From: Epiperipatus broadwayi
Lineage: Eukaryota > Onychophora > Udeonychophora > Euonychophora > Peripatidae
DNA length: 64,000 bases
Reading direction: 5' to 3'
NCBI GenBank assembly: GCA_028023455.1
Contig: JAQFVV010006197.1
Span: forward strand, 15,993,254 to 16,057,253
This document shows positions 9,800-21,400 of the stretch, one piece after another. Within the stretch, counting starts at the first letter, position 1. The number at the start of each line of letters is the position of its first letter. The translations under genes and the position numbers were made by a program. The notes beneath the pieces were generated by a model. That model was given only the letters and a program-made list of their open reading frames with translations, had not been told where the DNA came from and searched no databases.

Positions 9800-9813
9800 G
9801 CAAAACTCTCTAT

Positions 9814-11590
9814 TGGTGTTAGGAGGTGAGCAGAAAACGACTTCAAAGTCACTTGATAGTTTATTAATAAGGCTTTTGGCTGTTGAGTGGATGTATGAGA
9901 TTAGGATTCTTGGTTTGCTTTCTTTCTTGTAATTATGGTTTATTTTATAGAAGAATTTGTTAACTTTTCTGTTAATGGATGATTGGGTGTCCTATTTTTC
10001 TTAAATCTGTCATATAATTAATAAGATTATTTCTTTTACCTGCCTCATGTTTGCACAAAGAGAGGGCTGTGAGTTTGTGAGAGCTAGGCATGTAAGAATA
10101 AGGTTGTGTCAGACCCCATACTTCCATTCGGTAGTCCAGCCTATCTATATTTTTACTGACACATTACTGACACATATGCCAAGGTATTTAACCTGATTAT
10201 CATGGTTTTCCCAAGTTGTAGTGAAAATAAGCTTGGTTTTATTCTGGAGGCTGTTGTGGAGATTAGAATGATGTCTTATGGAGCTGCAATAAATGTATCA
10301 CCAATGTAACATGTGTATATCATGTGTGGAGTTGACATGAAGAATGCGGGTAGTATTTGCTTTTCATAATGGTCAAGTACAACACTTGCCAATATACCAT
10401 TTAGTGGGAGACCCATTGGCAAAATGGGCCAACTGTTATTCATGCTAAACCATTTATCCCTGAAAATAGCAACTATATTTAGATCAAGCCATTTTAAAAA
10501 TTCAATGATGAATTTAGCTCATGTAGGTGGGCAGTTTCTTGCAATTAATGCCTCTGTGACTATTTCAATTGATTGTCTGCAGTCAAGGGAGCCATATAGC
10601 TCGGCAACATCAGATGATGTAATTTTGAACGTTGATGATATAAACGCATTTAATTTTTTCTACAATCGCCAAAGCCTAATGTGTCAATATACAGCGATTA
10701 ACCAAAACTGCTGTGTTGAAATAGTGTGCCCTTCCAAAATCGATCATCAGTCTTAAAGGTTTATCAGGTTTGTGAAGCTTAACATTACGAAGAATCTAGA
10801 GGAGAGGAGGTTGACGGATATATACAAAAATATTCAGCTTTAGTAAAGATGCTGTCATGGTTTATATATAGTAAAGTAGATATGAATTTATCTCTATTAA
10901 GCCTATTATTGAAATTATTGAAATTTACGAATTTTAATTTCTCAATTTGTGTGTTAATCTTATTATTATATTCACTGTCGTTTATTAATATAAATCTGTT
11001 CCCCTTATCTTCTTTTAAGCAAATGATGGAATGGTCAGCTAGAAATTGATTGGTGTTAATAATTTTCTTGTTCCATTCGTTGGAATAATTATTTAACTGC
11101 TTGTGCTTTATAGTTTTCGCTATCGGTACAATATTTGGTTCTTTTAGTGGCTTGTCCATTAAAGCTGCTTCGATGTCAGCAACAATTTCCATTTTGGGAT
11201 TCTTCCAGCGTCCACTTGTGAATTTTGGACCTAATTCAAAAACCTCTTGAATCGTGTGCGGTATGTTTGGGTTTGTAAGATTAACAAATGTGTTGTGATT
11301 GAGCGCATCAAACTGAATATTTTGCTTTTTTGCCAAAAATTTTATTTTATTGTTGAATTTCTTGAGCAGACCGTTCATGTGTCTACTGCATCTGTTGGTA
11401 ATAAATGAAGGGGGGATAGGGTAATTGTCAGAAATTATGCTCCATTTCTGGTTTTTTTTTAAGACCCTTTTGCATCCTTTAATGATAGACTTGAGTAGTT
11501 GTCTTTGTAAATACATATTAATTCTATCGTAGTTAAGATAGTTCTGTTGATAACAGTTTATAGTCCCATATTCATGGCAACTTGTATTTG
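9814..11590 (-). mobile_element. Penelope-like element, family B copy 2 (no endonuclease)
   Basis: A minus-strand PLE of a second family. It begins with a 243-codon N-terminal open frame (11516-10785) and continues through a badly damaged RT to ~9814. RT pieces readable in shifted frames include a LRLMIDFGRAHY-like segment, WPMGLPL-like motif B near 10400 and a degraded YxDD box. The region 9814-10445 repeats 11999-12600 of copy 1. The endonuclease is missing; the body is interrupted by the 9355-9799 insertion. Confidence 0.75.
10785..11516 (-). pseudogene. PLE-B N-terminal region and first RT motif
   Basis: A 243-codon open frame, the longest of the window after the gypsy-type gag. It contains FVNLTNPNIPHTIQEVFELG, GPKFTSGRW, NPKMEIVADIEAAL and, near the end, LKEDKGNRFILINDSEY, the first PLE RT motif, then a frame break at KAEYFCIYPSTSSP. 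The layout is the same as family A (NVNIP, GPKFVG, PKMELIADVE, DKGNRFV) but the sequence is well diverged, so these are two PLE lineages. Lysine and asparagine richness follows the local AT bias. Confidence 0.75.
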
Positions 11591-11598
11591 ATTAATAA

Positions 11599-11950
11599 CT
11601 ATAATATTAATGCAAATTCGAATGCAGATATTACGTGGACCATTTTCGACAGAGAAAAGCAGGCCTCTCTTTTATTGATTGCTTCTGGGTCACGTACAAT
11701 GCAATAAGCTTCCCTGACTTTGCGTTTGATATCGTTTATTTCAGAGCAAATGACACTGGCTGTGGTGGGTAGAAAAGCATGGCCAGTGGCTCTCTCATGC
11801 TCAGTTAAAACCGAATTGCCTTCAAGCTTTGTTTTAGTTCTGTTATAAAGGTATCTGTGTTGAGCTACTCTGGTGACAATGTTAGTTTTAGTCTCTCCAT
11901 AATATGTTGCCATGCAATTTCTTTGGGGGCAGGTGATTTTGTACCCAACT
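11599..11950 (-). pseudogene. PLE-B GIY-YIG endonuclease (copy 1)
   Basis: A 104-codon open frame (11913-11599) extended upstream by a Cys-containing segment in the same strand. ATYYGETKTNIVTRVAQHR is the GIY-YIG block, followed by HERATGHAFLPTTASVICSE and VREAYCIVRDPEAINKREA, the same distal order as family A. The upstream connector, with an NRLINNTKDRIKPE-like segment, is readable around 11950-12010. Part of a decayed copy. Confidence 0.75.
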
Positions 11951-12617
11951 TGAGGTGTGAGTTCAGGTTTGATCCTGTCTTTGGTGTTATTGATCAGTCT
12001 ATTGGTATTAGGAGGTGAGCTGAAAGCGACTTCAAAGTTACTTGATAGTTTATTAATAAGGCTTTTGGCTGTTGAGTGGATATATGGGATTAGGATTCTC
12101 GGTTTGTTTCTTGTAATTATGGTTTATTTTATAGAAGAATTTGTTAAAACTTTTCTGTTAATGGATGATTGAGGGTGTCCTATTTTTCTTAAATCTGTCA
12201 TATAATTAATAAGATTATTTCTTTTATCTGCCTCACATTTGCACAAATTATGGTTTCTAAACATGAATGAAGAGAGGGCTGTGAGTTTATGGGAGCGAGG
12301 CACGTAAGAATTACTATGTGTCAGACCCCGTAATTCCAAAGATTTAACTACCATTCGGTAGTCCAGCCTATCTATATTTTTACTGATACCTATGTCGAGG
12401 TATTTAACCTGATTATCATGGTTTTTTCCCAAGTTGTAGTGAAAATAAGCTTGGTTGTGCAATAAATATATCATCAATGTAACGTGTGGAGTTGACATGA
12501 AGAATGCGGGCAGTATTTGCTTTTCATAATGGTCAAGTACAACACTTGCCAATATACCACTTAATGGGAGACCCATTGGCCAACTGTTATTCATGCTAAA
12601 CCATTTATCCCTCATTA
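11951..12617 (-). pseudogene. PLE-B reverse transcriptase C-terminal part (copy 1)
   Basis: A minus-strand open frame from 12621 to 12124 starts at motif B: WPMGLPLSGILASVVLDHYE. The YxDD region is frame-shifted: RYIDD is readable near 12470-12490 in another frame. VKYLDIGISKNIDRLDYRMV follows. The copy is truncated on its 5' side at about 12617, where LINE sequence begins abruptly. Confidence 0.75.
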
Positions 12618-13045
12618 TCAAACACCTTAAGTTTTCTTACTTTATTCATTCCCTCTTTCTCTACTAATAAATAATCTATTGTGTGGAATACATTATTTCT
12701 AGACCATGTGTATTGTTCCTCGTAAATATTTGTTAAATTTCCAATGTTCAAATTCACTCTCTGACAAAAATTCTCCAAAAGCTGTCCATTCTTATTATCT
12801 ACATCATCATTTTTTTCAATATGCCCATTCATCTTCCCTACAACTATTATTCTCTTCCCCTTTTCTTTGAAACTCTGTATATCCTTAACTATGCATCCAT
12901 ATATGCTACTGTTCCACTCCATTATAAATTGACTATCTCCAGTAACTATATATATTATAGCCACCATCCATTCTTGTCTTCTTAACCTTATCTCAAACCA
13001 CAAATGTTTTTGACATTTAACAGTATTTATATATTTTTGGGTCAT
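12605..13045 (-). pseudogene. LINE (non-LTR retrotransposon) APE-type endonuclease fragment
   Basis: A 146-codon open frame whose C-terminal two-thirds matches the end of an apurinic-type endonuclease domain of LINE ORF2 proteins: VGKMNGHIEKNDDVDNKNGQ (usual form GDFNAHIG), LLENFCQRVNLNIGNLT, then YTWSRNNVFHTIDYLLV. The expected SDH motif should follow ~10-20 residues later, but the sequence switches to PLE-B just before it at ~12617. The first 50 codons are less clear. In intact elements this domain nicks the target to prime reverse transcription. Confidence 0.7.
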
Positions 13046-13303
13046 AACTCCTATACTGCCATCCCTTTTTTTTTCTATTTATACCCTGCATTTCCAAATC
13101 TTCCAGAATAAGTTCTTCTGCTTCTCTTAGATATGCTTCCACTACTGCTAATACCTCAACTTTTCATTTTTAATTGTTTTGTTTAATTCCAGGCACTTTT
13201 AACTATTGCCATCTAGCGATAACTGAAAAAATGAAATTACAGGTTTTTGTTATATTTTTATTTAAAATTCTTACATCCCTCTACAATTCTTAATAATAAA
13301 TTA
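13046..13303. other. AT-rich spacer
   Basis: Probably further LINE 5' sequence, very degraded (a TGCATTTCCAAATCTTCCAG region resembles LINE-type text), then AT-rich DNA. Nothing can be assigned. Confidence 0.3.
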
Positions 13304-13415
13304 TTTTTTTTTTTTCATATGCCATAGCATCGGCCGGGACGAACACAAAACCGTCTGCAACCAACTACTTGCTTGCAAGGCGACTGCGATAACCTCTCGG
13401 CTAACAACGCTTGAC
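13304..13415 (-). repeat. tRNA-derived SINE, copy 2
   Basis: On the minus strand: TTAGCCGAGAGGTTATCGCA (box A-like), GCAAGCAAGTAG, then GTGTTCGTCCCGGCC (box B-like), ending CATATG and a 12-base A tail (13304-13315 as T on plus). It matches the family at 847-936. The GCCGAGAGGTTA block resembles a Ser/Leu-type tRNA D arm, but the distal half no longer folds as a tRNA. Confidence 0.6.
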
Positions 13416-13874
13416 TAATAAATTTAAATTTAAAAGCGAAATTAAAAAACGTGGCGATTTTTTTTCCTCTTATAATCTGTAATTATTTTTTATTTTTAAT
13501 ATAAAACAATAAAAAATCTTTATATTTTTTTAGATTTTTCATTTCACACCTTTCACACCCGAGAACATTTTTTATTATTTAAAAACAAACGTGATTTTCA
13601 ACTATAAATATAAATTAAACCAAAAATTACGGTTATTATTACAGAAGTTTTATATTTAGAAGATGAAGCAAAACCATTATTTTAAATTATCATCAAATTC
13701 AAATAATGACTTTATTTTCAAATACAATTTCATCTTAATTGTATTATTCTGTCAATGCATTTCACCGAAATTTAATTAAATGGCACAATCATTAGATGCA
13801 TGTGCGATGGCGTGTAAAAAACATTCATTTATTCAATCATGTATCTATACGTGTGTATGAACATGTGTATGAAC
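13416..13874. other. AT-rich stretch without recognised feature
   Basis: Long A/T runs and a TATGAACATGTG repeat near 13855-13870. No gene, exon or repeat boundary recognised before the hAT TSD. Confidence 0.4.
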
Positions 13875-13882
13875 ATTTATAC

Positions 13883-16302
13883 CAGTGGTACTCCCAGCCT
13901 TCGTGATGGGAGGTAGGGTTTTGGCCAATACTGAAGCACTAATTTTTTAATTGACTTTTTAAAAAATTTCATAGCACTATTTAAAAGTATTTTCATTAGG
14001 TTTTCATAAACTTCCCTGTGACAATTTAAATTTCTCCTGTGCATAATTTAGTTCACATTACATAAGTGAAATTAAATGAAGCTATAGCGTGACCACTAAC
14101 AAAAGAGCCTTGTCCCAGACAAGCTCGTGCATCTCCCCCTCCCCAATCCACGATGCGCAAGAAGCATGCGCAGATGACCATTTATGGCACAGGCTCTTTT
14201 ATTTGCAGTCGCATTGGTCAGTACGCAGTTAGATTTGTGAGAGCGAGCATGTGCCTACAGCTTCAAACAAAATATTATGAAATACTGTGAGTCCATGTCA
14301 TGACTATTTACCAGAATATCTAAAGATGGGTTTCATATAATCTGTTGTAAATAAACAACACCCAATGTGTTTATTGAGTCATAAAACATTATTCAATGAG
14401 GCAATGAAGCCAAGTTGATTGCAAAAACATCTTGTCATAAAGCATCCAAAAGGTAAGGACAAGCCCATTGAAAATTTTCAGAAAATATATAAAAAATTTC
14501 ACAATCGTTCGACAATCGTTGCATCATTTAAGAAACAACATGCAGCGAATGAAGATGGATTAATAGCCTCTTATTGCATTTCACAATTAATTGCAAAAAG
14601 TGGTAAAAGCTATAATATTGGAGAAACTGTAATAATAGCCTCTATAAAAAAAATTTATCTCAACAGTAATGCATCAAGATATACCTGAAATTTTAAAAAT
14701 GTTGCCCCTAAGCAATAGCATAGCAAAGCGACGAAATTGAAGAAATGGCAGTTAATGTTGAAAAAAAAAAACATAAGTATTCTCCAAAACTCTTCATTTT
14801 CCATGCAACTGGATGAGTCTACCATTGAAGATAATAATGTTTTATTGATGGCATATATGTACATTATTTTGATGAAAACAATATATTACAAGAAGAAATG
14901 CTATTCACAATAAATCTCATTACAGACACAAATGGATTATCTATATTTAATACTGTGAAATCATACTTTGCAAAAAATAATATTCCTTTAAATATTATTG
15001 CATGGGTCACTGATGGAGCACCATTAATGATAAGCTACTATCATGGATTTATTGCTTATTTGAAGGAAGAAGTGACAAATGTTTTATGTATTCATTATGT
15101 GGTGTACAGACAACATCTTATAGGAAAACATCTAAGTACGAGTCTCCAATCATCATTAACTATAATAATTCAAGCCGTAAACAAGATCAAATCCAATGCA
15201 AAAAATGATAGAATGTTTAGACAGCTTTGCCAGGACAATAATGAAGATTTTAATACATTATTTTTGCACACAGAAGTTCAGTGACTGTCAAAGGGTACAT
15301 CTTTGGCTCGTTTTGTAGTATTATAGGATAGTCTCATACAATTTTTTGAAAATAATTATGAGACCAATCTGTGTCAACAATTAAAAACAGTAAAGAATGA
15401 TGCCTTTTATTTGGCAGATATTTTCAAGAGATTTTAATGATATCAATTTGCAGTTTCAAGGAGCTAATAATACTCTTATAGGTTGCCAAAGTATTGTGTC
15501 ATTATTTATTGACAAACTTGAACTACTTCATTATAATCTATTGAAGAGAGAATTTCATCAGTCTCCTGAATTATTATCTATAAAAGATGATGTAACTCCA
15601 GAGGATATTGACAGATTCAGTAGCCATCTCAACAAACTTAAATTGGACATGGGAAAAACGATTTGAAGATATTTTGAAATTGAAGGTGTATGACTGGATG
15701 AAAAATCCCTTTACCACAAATATTGAAGAGGCTGCTTCAACTTGCCAAGAAGAACTGTTAAAAATTAGATACGATAAAGAAATTAAGCATAATTTCGATA
15801 GTGATGGATGTGAAAATCTACGGCAAAATTAAAAAATGCCTGTCTTATATCCATTATGACCAAAGAAAACAGCTGAATATTTCCAAAAGAGGAGACCTTC
15901 GTTTGTTCCTTACAAAGATTGAGCCAGATACCCAGTACCTAGTTTCACAGCATCAGCCTCAGGGATCCCATTAATAACTTAATTAATTAAATGTAATTTC
16001 ATCAGACTTCATGCTTCTATGTATATAAAGTATAAATAAAAAGATAGATTTAACTAAAGTAAGTTGTTTTATAAAGATTTATTCTGCCAAACTTAGCGAA
16101 AGTCCAATATAAAGTGTTTGGTAAGTAATTATTATTATATGCTTTAGCTTGCTGTAACTCTGCTTTATAAATTTTATAAAGTAAAGTTACTTCCCTACTT
16201 TACAAATCACCATTACTGTGGAACCGGTGGGCAGTTAGAAAATTTTACTACTAACAGAGATACAGAAGTGGGCGGTGGGTATAAAAAGGTTGACTACCCC
16301 TG
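13883..16302 (+). mobile_element. hAT DNA transposon (ZBED5/GTF2IRD2-like), 2.4 kb
   Basis: The element is bounded by a perfect 8-bp duplication ATTTATAC (13875-13882 and 16303-16310), the TSD length of the hAT superfamily. The left end is CAGTGGTACTCCCAGCC; the right end, read inward, is CAGGGGTAGTCAACC, imperfect but typical hAT-like terminal repeats. Between them lies a GC-richer leader (~14100-14260) and a broken transposase on the plus strand. Mismatched terminal repeats and dead coding sequence indicate an old insertion. Confidence 0.85.
14330..15970 (+). pseudogene. hAT transposase, ZBED5/GTF2IRD2-like, broken
   Basis: Transposase remnants occur in at least three frames (14419-14688, 14898-15284, 15397-15666, 15608-15832). 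Upstream are traces of a BED-type zinc finger region. Recognisable hAT features are DGLIASYCISQLIAKSGKSY, QLDESTIEDNN near 14806 (first catalytic Asp), WVTDGAPLMI near 15000 (second Asp), IHYVVYRQHLIGKHL, and FLHTEVQ at 15284, where the usual Trp codon after EVR is a stop. A C-terminal RGDLRLFLTKIEP-like tail is seen near 15890-15960, but the dimerisation segment before it appears deleted. Not functional. Confidence 0.85.
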
Positions 16303-16310
16303 ATTTATAC

Positions 16311-19300
16311 ATATAAGTGTGTCTAAAGTACCTACATGTATTTATCAAGATCAAATAATATTTATTTCAACTTTAATTTTCATTTTAATTGTATCATTTT
16401 ATCAGTACATTATTTCATTGTAGTTTTAATTTTGTGAAGACTTATTTTCTAAATAAAAACTGTGAGTACTTCTAAGAGTATATGTAACAGCATAAATATA
16501 TGCTTGTTTATATACACTTTTTGCATGAATATTCATGGAGTAATTTAAAAGCACTTTACTAGATCTTTATTAAAATGTTTGAAATAGTAAAAAATTGGAA
16601 ACTCACAAACAGATTTTACATATATGCATTGATCTAAATAATGTACAAAAGATATTGAAGTTGTCATATAAAAACTTTTGATAATAGATTTAATCTCAGA
16701 TATACTTATGAAAGTTAAAGAAGAAACTAGTTAAACTATTCATGGAATGTATTAAAATAGAAAGATAATTTTTTTTATATAAAAATCTAAAATAAAGGAC
16801 CTAAAGTCATTAAAAATCTAACAGCAAGATTTCAGTTTTATAGAAATTATGTTCAAAATTATTAATAACAAAATTAGAGAAAAGATTAACTTTCATGCAA
16901 CCAAAGTAATGGACTGGATTCTAGAAAAGATGATAATATGATTGCCCACATTATTGTATTGAAAGAAATGAGATATCTTTTGCTTCAATTAATTATTAAA
17001 AAAAATCTTTTGGCACAATAAATATATCAATTGTTAATCAAAAAGATGTATGTTTAGTCCAAAATATAATAATTTTGAATAATTTAATATAATATTCTAA
17101 TAAAATTTAATATTGAAAAAAACTATTAAGATAATGAAATACAATTTCCCTTAAGTTTCTGGCAATAATTTTATAGGAAGTTTTTTTAAATATGACTGCA
17201 ATGAAAATATTTAAATCATCTTTAATTAACTGAAATCATTGTTATTACTTTATTGATATTACAAAACTTTCCACAGAAATCAGAAAAACAACTAAAAATG
17301 GATTTGAAGAAAACAAAAGTGACAATACTTTTATTAAACTTAGAAAATATGTCAACAGTGTGCTATAAAAGAGAAAATATAAATGTATTTTATATGATAA
17401 ATTTAAATGAATGATAATTTAATAAGAGAAATACATTGGTAAAGCTTGTTTAATAAGTAACTGCCAAAGATAAATTGTAACCATATTTAAAAAAGTTATT
17501 CAATGCATTTTAGCCATTTTCAAGGGGGATAAAAATAAAAAAATTTTAAACTTAATACAATGCAGTTTTGAAATCGCATGAGAAGCATCAATGAAAATAT
17601 AAAGACAACACTATAATTATAGTAGAAAAATGGACAAGATAAAAAATGAGAAATAATTCGAATAAATTTAAATCCCCAAGATTGTGCATTAGATTTAGTC
17701 TTTAAAGAATGCATTCGAAGTGCATCATCATGATCATTTAAGTCAATCTACAAACAAGATTTTAATTGATCATCTTTGCTTACCAAATATAAAAGAGATG
17801 GAAAAGGGATTTTGAATAGTTAATTTTTTTGTACATATCTCTAAGCAAATTTTTATTTCTTTTACTGTTATTTTTAATAAAAAGATAACAGTAAGAGTAT
17901 CAAAAAATAAAACAACTAATGTATGAATTTTAAAAAACAACAACGTATATATATTTGTTTCTTAACTTACTCTTTACTGACATCAGTCTCCCTTGAATTA
18001 AGTTGAACATAAAAGTTTTGTCTATTATCTCTATCACTTCTACATTTCCTTTTTAACTTCATCATAAAACTTATGGATGAGTAGATAAATAGAACAGCAG
18101 GATGCTCTTCAGCAGTTATTATTCAAGTTTAGCCATTAATTTAATAATTAAGGTCAGTCATTGAATATACACATGGTTGTCTATTATAGATATTCTTTTC
18201 TTTGAAATCTATTTAACTAACTTTTCTCTATAAAAGTTATAAATGTGTGTATGTAGTTTGATAACATAATTTTAGATTTAATTTCATGGATGATGCTTTA
18301 TTATTATATCTCGGGTATTATATATATATGTCAATATATATAAAAGCTTAATCTCTTTGATCTTGTTTTCCAGGCACACATAATAAATGACTGTCAACTT
18401 TAATATTGTAGACATCTTATACAGTTGTCACATTAATGATTTATACACTATTAAATCAATTTTTATATGTAAAATAAATTATATATATATAAACTTAATC
18501 ATGTATGAAAATATACGAACTAAATTATATTGCAATAGGTTATTAAATGATATCTACTCTTATTTTGTCAGCACAATCAAAAAGATTCAGAACAGAATAA
18601 TAAAAACATAATTAAAATTCCAAACAGTTAGTGTTTGACATATATCCTGTTTACTTCTATATTACTTCATTATAAGTCAAATTAGTTCTTTTTGTTTATT
18701 CCTAACAAAGAACTAATCTCGATGTGGATGTGTGTATTAAATTTTAAGATTTTAAAGTTAAGCTCTTCCTATGAGAATAATAATTGGTGTGCAAATAGTT
18801 TAACAAATATCAGAAATCATAGCTAAACTAACATATCATCAATAATTTATAACAAAACAATTATAACAGATTCAACTACCAATAATAATATCATCATCAA
18901 TTATTTGCTACAAACAGATTCTATATATCTCTCCAGGACAATTTTTTCAAGTCTTTACCATCTCAAACCATTTTTTAAAACATTAATAGATATATCTTTC
19001 CTTAAAGATCATATATCAGTTTCTTTTTTCTATAATTATTCCTTTCATTCTATAATTCCCTTCCAACAATCTTCATAAATAGCTTTTTTTAAAATATACT
19101 CCCAATACAATTATTCTTCTAGTTTATAATTTCTTTAATAATTATTTTCACTATCTTTTCTAATTTTGTCTTTTATAATTTCTATTATAGTCCAAATTCT
19201 ATTTTATTATCAATTTATAACTATTTTTGTAATGTTCTTCAAAATCTATTAATTATATACTTCTCTATATTTTATCCTTTAATTATAAAAATGCACATAG

Positions 19301-20063
19301 GAGAATTTATTTAATTAACATGACTATTCATATTTATGAGATCTTAATTTTTTGTATGAGTCTAAATTTATATGTGCTCATGTACGTATATATTTTTCAC
19401 ATTACATAAATGCAAGAAAACAAATGTATATGTTTATATATAAATGAAAAAGAATAAAGTATTAACTTTTATTGTGAAAACAAAAGCTAACTTTCTTTTA
19501 ACAAAATCAAAATGGTGTAAATTATTTAATGTATTGTAAATATGAATTAGATAATTAAAGTGGTAATACATCATCTAATCATCCATACCGCTCGATGGCG
19601 CTGTTGCTAGTGAAAAACAAATAGATATAATGTTACCGGGCTGTTTTTTTTTTATTTATGTTTTTAATTTTTGGATTTGCTTGATTTTTTTTGTTTTATT
19701 TTTTGAACCGGTTTTATGTATATTTCTTAATAATAAAAAAAGTTTTTTTTTTTGGCTTTTTAAAATATTATTATTTTTTTTTTTTAAAACAAACACTTTT
19801 TTTTTTTCCAGTCTTTATTTTTTTTTGAAGAAACTTTTTTTTTTTCCCAGTCGTTTTTATTGTTTTTGAAGAAACTTTTTTTTTTGAGAAACAAGGCTTT
19901 CTTGATAGATCTCTCTAAGACCTGTCGTCATATTCCTTACGGCGTTTTGACACATTTCCAACTCAGCTCTAATATGCTTCACTGTAAGCTGATCCCGGCT
20001 TCAATAATAAATTAGCTGTACTGCTTGTGAAAAAGCGATTCGGCAGCCCTCAAACCCTGTTCC
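16311..20063. other. long AT-rich region without recognised gene
   Basis: About 3.7 kb of AT-rich DNA. Open frames at 17520-17714, 18387-18611 and 19630-19869 are composed almost entirely of Phe/Ile/Tyr/Leu/Lys/Asn from A/T runs and show no motif. The sequence becomes less AT-rich from ~19900 toward the possible exon at 20064. A T-rich stretch with several poly-T runs of 9-11 bases fills 19640-19885. Confidence 0.4.
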
Positions 20064-20174
20064 ATGAGTGAATGGGACACCTTCGGCGACATTGACGCGA
20101 TTGACATTCCATTTCAGATGTTTGACAATGCCTTAATTTCATTAAACCACCACAAAGACAGTTTTTCTGGGTGG
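20064..20174 (+). CDS. possible first coding exon of an unknown gene
   Basis: An ATG in a locally GC-richer block opens 37 codons ending exactly before a plausible donor (GGGTGG/GTAAAA at 20175). The peptide starts MSEWDTFGDIDAIDIPFQ and is acidic and well mixed, unlike the Lys/Phe-rich chance frames nearby. Without splicing the frame runs to a stop at 20223-20225. I do not recognise the protein, and no second exon was identified, so the call rests only on composition, the ATG and the donor. It could equally be chance or part of an unknown repeat. Confidence 0.3.
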
Positions 20175-20225
20175 GTAAAATATTTTTTTTTGGTTGAAGG
20201 AAGGTCACCGCATCTGCTTCTGTAG

Positions 20226-21224
20226 CAGGTAAATCTAAAAACTACAAAGCCGAACAGTCGTCTGCCATTTAACTGTTTTGATCTCGAAAAAGTATTGGAA
20301 AAAGCGCGACTTGATCGTGAACTTGGCTGAATCGTGATTTACACTCCTCATTTAGTGAATTGTGACCCTTGACAATGAAAGTAGGGGCGTTTGAGAATTT
20401 GTTACAATTTTTACTAACTCACATAAATTATAATACATTTAATCAAAAAAAAAAATCCGTTCTAATATACTTTTCATCATTACAACTACAGAAACCTTCA
20501 TATCATACCCTGTACAATAGTCAAGAGTAATGTCTATAGAGAGTGTCGCATATTCGTTGCTAATAATGTTCAACGTGCTGGAGATGTTGGGGTAAGGTTG
20601 CACTTCAACATCTTAGTGTTTGAACAGTTTCCAGGCTGTAAGATTTATGAGCGGCCTTGTAAAGAGCATATTTCTGTGTTTTAGCATAGAAACGCGCGGT
20701 GTGGATTATCAGATGATGTATTACCATTAAAGTTAATCAAATAATTAAAGATGGATTTCTGTTTAAAAATCTGTGTAAAAACTAGAAAATTTCCTGATAA
20801 TTTTGACATTAATAATCAAGAACATGTAAAAGATCAATCAAAACAAGACTGAAGAATATAAAACCAGATGGAAGTAAGTAATAATAAATGTAATTGTTTG
20901 GCATCACAGGACCTGGATATAGGATAAAAATAAGTCACATTCACACATAAAATACAATCTGTGTTTCAAACTACATTATAGAATTCTAGAGCTATAATTC
21001 TATGAAAAAAACTTATTTGCTATAGTCAAAAGATATGGAATATCAATAATCAGAAACTGATTCCTTATGGATGTATAAAAATGAGCAAAAAAAAAAAAGC
21101 TATGAAAAATTTAATCATGATTTAAAAATAACAGAACAGCATACTATTTGGCTGCATAGTAAATCGAAAGATTTCACGCTGTATGTTTATAATTAGAACT
21201 CAGTGAGTTAAGTGTGAAGATATT
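20226..21224. other. mixed-composition stretch, unassigned
   Basis: 20226-20720 is less AT-rich than its surroundings and might hold untranslated or intronic sequence of the possible gene starting at 20064; no convincing exon pair was found. Beyond 20720 it returns to AT-rich DNA with an A11 run at ~21089. Confidence 0.3.
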
Positions 21225-21400
21225 TAAGATTCACGCTGGCAGATCTAAGTACTTTGGACTGGCTTGGATATATAGACAGACAAGTAAAGAAGAGAGTGGA
21301 ACCGCTCTTTTCTTGTTAAATTCTCTGTCCCAGTATTGGTGATCTGATTGGCTAAATGCTTGAGAGGTTTGCACTCTCTTAGTTTATTTCAATACCGTCT
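21225..21400 (+). repeat. dispersed repeat, copy 1
   Basis: The block from GACAAGTAAAGAAGAGAGTG through CTCTGTCCCAGT and CTGATTGG to TTTGCACTCTCTT is found again, in reverse orientation, at 46130-46255. The family is not recognised. There is no coding potential or A tail; it may be part of a non-autonomous transposon. Confidence 0.65.

Noticed and set aside
10424-10756. 110-codon plus-strand ORF
   Set aside because: Antisense shadow of the minus-strand PLE-B reverse transcriptase.
19630-19869. 79-codon ORF with transmembrane-like Phe runs
   Set aside because: Made of poly-T tracts; composition explains it fully.
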